DNA of 64,000 bases from Nepenthes gracilis (Eukaryota; Streptophyta; Magnoliopsida; Caryophyllales; Nepenthaceae), in NCBI GenBank assembly GCA_033239525.1, contig BSYO01000004.1, forward strand, positions 1,364,001-1,428,000, in the 5' to 3' direction. The position numbers were made by a program, and so were the translations under genes. Of the stretch, positions 61,087 to 64,000 are shown one piece after another. Within the stretch, counting starts at the first letter, position 1. Every line of letters begins with the position of its first letter. Under the pieces are notes generated by a model. It saw only the letters and a list, made by a program, of their open reading frames with translations, was not told the DNA's origin and made no database searches.

Positions 61087-63829
61087 CTAGCCCCCATGCC
61101 CAAAGATCTTCAAATATTCTTCTCGATGCTTCCGAGATGTCCTTTTTCTTGTGAATGCTAGTCCGCGATCATGATGATTGTCCGTTGGGCATTTTGTCCG
61201 AGGAGACATTATGAAGACTTAGATCAGAATTTGCTTGGAGGCGCTTTAGGTCCTTGTAACTTCTAGTGACTTCTCTCGTCCATGACTTCATTGTCCCGAG
61301 AACTTTGTTATTGTCCGAAGACTCTCACGCCGCCGTTCATTCGTGGGCATTAAATGCGTGATTGATAAAACCTTGGAAAGGTAAACGCTCATCATTTCAA
61401 AAGCACGGCCCGGTGACATTCCATTAATTATCCGGCGGACGATTTCGGATTCACGTAACGCTGGGTCACTCCTTTTCCGTATCCATGTCCGAAACGGCAA
61501 TCTTTTTTTCGATTCAATGGCCATCCTGACGTGTGGCACGGTAATTATGGCGCCTTTTCAAATTTTTCTGCTATAAAAGGCGCCTATTCAAAAACTCTTC
61601 ATTGCCTTCCTTCTTCGAACATTTCTAAAAGAAATTCTCTTCGTCTTCCATTTCTTTTCGTCTCCCAATGAAGTCGAAATTAGGCGCTTTGTAAAGATAT
61701 ATTTTTGCAATGATAGGCTCGAGGAGCTTTTTTATTCGATTCCCCGATGAGATTGGTGCCAGACCGGAAGACAGGGCACCACCCTCCTAGCATGTTCATC
61801 ATTTTTCACCTCAAAAAGTGGGCTAATTTCTGTTCTTTGAGGAGCTCCACGAGATTATGAGGCATCATCATTCCCCATCTATGGCTCAATAGGTACCTTG
61901 TTATTATCTTTCTTCGTAAAAGAAACTCCTAAACGTCATTTTGTCAAGGTTATGTTCCGCTTCACACATAACCTATATCACCATGACTTAAGTTTACGTT
62001 GCTTTGTGGGGAACCGGACTCCACGAATGAAAGACAAATTTTTCTTTTCTAAGGCCATATCCCAAATAAATGGGGGAAGGTGAAGAACCGCACCGAGCCC
62101 TCCTCTCGGTGATAGGAATACGCCAAGGATCGACGGACCAGGAAAGCCAATTTGTTCCAACATCAACATTTGGTTGCTGCCCGAAATTGAAGGAGGCCAA
62201 GTGGGTCTAGTCCACTCCCAAGTCCAAATCCAAGAAGAAGTTGAGAAAGAGGACGGGGACTCTTAGCATTTCATGTCCGCCCGTCCATGCAGAGCAAAGC
62301 TTTCCGAGAGCTAAACGCCCGGATGTTGAGGGCTCAAAGCGTCCTCTAGCTTAGGTGCCTTCTTGGAGGGGCACTATTTCCACATTCTTGGATGGTGACA
62401 TTATCTTTCCTTGAGAAGGAAGTCCTTTCATCTAAGGTCCCTGGGGTCGTGGACTCTCCGTACCTTTATTTTAAAATACCTAATCTTTCATTATGATTGA
62501 TGAAGTATTTTAGCCCTAAGTCCAAACGATTTTTGAGGTGACTAAGCTTCCGAGTCCAAGCCACCGAGAGTCCCGCCTCGGAGTTTCAACTAATAAATAC
62601 GCCCCACCCCGGAGCATCCATCCGAGGCTATTAAGGTCGAGGACTCTCGGTAACGTTGGCCCGAGGTCGTTGCCGAGCCCCCACCTTCCCAAATCAAGGG
62701 GACGAGGGCGAGCGCCACGAGGAGGTTCCTGCCGATGGGACTTCCGGGAGTGTGCACTTGAGGTGGAGGTGGAGGCACCTATTGTCGAGCCCCGGCCGTT
62801 GCCTCCTGTGGATACTCTTACTCCGAGGTCAAAAGGTTGGAGGCTTGTGGTGCCGGCTTCGCCCGACGCTAAAAACCGAAAAGAGGCCTCTTCGAGTGGC
62901 GGCTCTAGGTATTTCCATTTTCCCTCGAGGTGCTTTGTCCTTCCATTATACTTCCTTGGTTACGATAATCCTTTTTCTTGACGCAGCTCAAACTATGGCC
63001 GAGAGGCTCATATATTAAGGGTACATCGGACTCTCTCCCACCAAGCTATGGAGGCCGCCAGAAAGGCCTCTGATAGGCGAGTTTGGCGATCAAGAAGGAA
63101 ATAGCCTCTTTGAAGGATGTTGTAAGGCGTCGGCAAGACAGTTGCGCCATCAGAGGAGAGTCTAAGAGTGTCCCTTAGGCCCGGGGACCTTACGCCTTTA
63201 TTGTAGCGCATTAAAAATATCCGGATGTGTCGCCGATACTTCGTCTTAGTGTCCCGGTTTCCCTCAAGAACTCCATCCCCTTAATGCGATTAGAGATGAA
63301 TGACTTGGCACGGGCATTGTTGGCCCTTTCCGAGCAAATATAATTTCTAATCCTTTTGAGATCCATTATCTCCTGGCCGATAAGCCTCGGATGTTCACGA
63401 TTAAATTTATAATTATGAGTTTGATTTCTAATATTAGAACCATTTAAGTTTATGTACTTTTATTATTATTTTTGTATATGTATCTTGTTCATTTGTCAGA
63501 GAAAGAAGTTGTTGAAGATTATTTGTGCCTTTTTCTTTCCTTCCTTGTAGAAAATTTTTGACCTTGAAATAAAATAAAATGTGACATCCTCGAGTTTTTG
63601 AATACGTCTTAATATGGTATATATTTACCCGATTTTTTGAATACGACCTGATTAAAACCGAAGTTTTGAATAGTCTTTTTATATTTCATTAATAAATTAT
63701 TTTTATTAATTTTTGAATCGACCTCGTTTGATAAAAAAATACAACCTTATATAATTAAAAACCGAATATTTTTTTATCTTATAAATAATAAAATTTTTTA
63801 TAATTAATTGAAGATTTCTGAGGTGTGAT
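61087..63829 (-). mobile_element. 3' untranslated region of the gypsy element, with antisense ORF remnant
   Basis: A long stretch between the integrase end and the polypurine tract. On the plus strand (antisense to the element) it has a TATA box CTATAAAAGGCGCC (61571-61584). This is followed by a C/T-rich leader and broken ORFs. One (61898-62083) includes RFTHNLYHHDLSLRCFVG and then RMKDKFFFSKAI. Another (62538-62981) is Pro/Arg/Ser-rich (TPRSKGWRLVVPASPDAKNR). These resemble the plant 'putative gypsy type transposon' protein family (Pfam Transposase_28), found antisense in Tat-lineage elements. 63390-63830 is AT-rich filler. All frames are broken. Confidence 0.5.
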
Positions 63830-64000
63830 TCCATGTCCGGGATTAGCCTACCCTCCCGTGCGTGAGCTTGTATGCCCCATCTCGAAGGATCGCCGAGACC
63901 GGAAAGGTCCTCCCATTTGGAGAAAGTTTGTTACGGCTTTTCTTCCTGTCATGCTTTTAACACCAAATCTCCGACCTCAAACTGCCGTGCCTTTACCTTT
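63830..64000 (-). mobile_element. Ty3/gypsy integrase C-terminal fragment
   Basis: Minus-strand translation begins KVKARQFEVGDLVLKA, then a stop. In other frames it continues with KLSP, a W-E pair and PFR, then SAILRDGAYKLTHG and SRTWN. This order is the conserved C-terminal domain of plant Ty3/gypsy integrases (RQFxxGDLVLR, KLxPxWEGPFRV, GAYxLxxxxG, xxWN). At least two frameshifts or stops show that the copy is dead. The rest of pol lies beyond the right edge. Confidence 0.85.

Noticed and set aside
62538..63018. Pro/Arg-rich ORFs as independent host genes
   Set aside because: They lie inside the gypsy 3' region with broken neighbours and look like remnants of its antisense ORF.
1..64000. 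tRNA, rRNA, snoRNA genes or CRISPR arrays
   Set aside because: Looked for cloverleaf or box motifs and regular spacer arrays by eye; only the SINE B box was found. A tRNAscan-SE or Infernal run would settle it.

Overview
This is a stretch of flowering-plant nuclear DNA, probably from a eudicot; the species cannot be fixed from the sequence. The evidence is genes with GT-AG introns, very AT-rich intergenic DNA, and plant-specific families: a type III DnaJ-X protein, a Casparian-strip-integrity-factor peptide, a YSK dehydrin and a BELL homeodomain protein. There are many LTR retrotransposon remnants. No operons, CRISPR arrays, rRNA genes or prokaryotic features were seen.

Genes. (1) 2347-9158 (+) is a nine-exon DnaJ protein of 340 aa. 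Its introns hold a 220-bp MITE with a perfect 9-bp target duplication, a tRNA-derived SINE and a decayed LINE tail. (2) 13727-15484 (+) is a three-exon secreted peptide precursor of 95 aa. It ends in a CIF-type sulfated-peptide sequence, and its final residue is Asp where Asn is usual. (3) 31162-34889 (+) is a 427-aa RING-H2 protein with an N-terminal MGG..CC acylation-type motif. (4) 37266-38199 (+) is a 204-aa YnSK2 dehydrin with an ABRE/CE3-like promoter. (5) 43326-47911 (-) is a 618-aa BEL1-like homeodomain protein with a 1.35-kb solo LTR inside its third intron.

Mobile DNA fills most of the rest. The left edge (1 to about 1176) is the gag start and probable 5' LTR of a minus-strand Ty3/gypsy element. 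A group of related LTRs, mostly minus-oriented (ends TGTTG/TGATGG and CAACA), occurs at 16211-17471, 18959-20458 (truncated), 21975-22886, 23997-25092, 52037-52757 (+), 59044-60188 and 60414-61086. Several have 5-bp target duplications. 53163-57291 looks like a complete non-autonomous LTR element of about 4.1 kb with an AAATT duplication on both sides. The right end (60414-64000) is the 3' part of a minus-strand Ty3/gypsy element: integrase C-terminus, a long 3' region, a polypurine tract and the 3' LTR. A decayed antisense ORF with its own TATA box lies in the 3' region, as in Tat-lineage elements.

The most interesting items are the CIF-like peptide gene, easily missed because of its size and a 1.4-kb intron; the R-LTR-R arrangement at 18125-21236, where the second copy appears to preserve the empty insertion site; the TATA-like tandem repeats inside LTRs; and the LTR inside the homeobox gene. 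The genes look functionally independent of one another, and nothing suggests a cluster.
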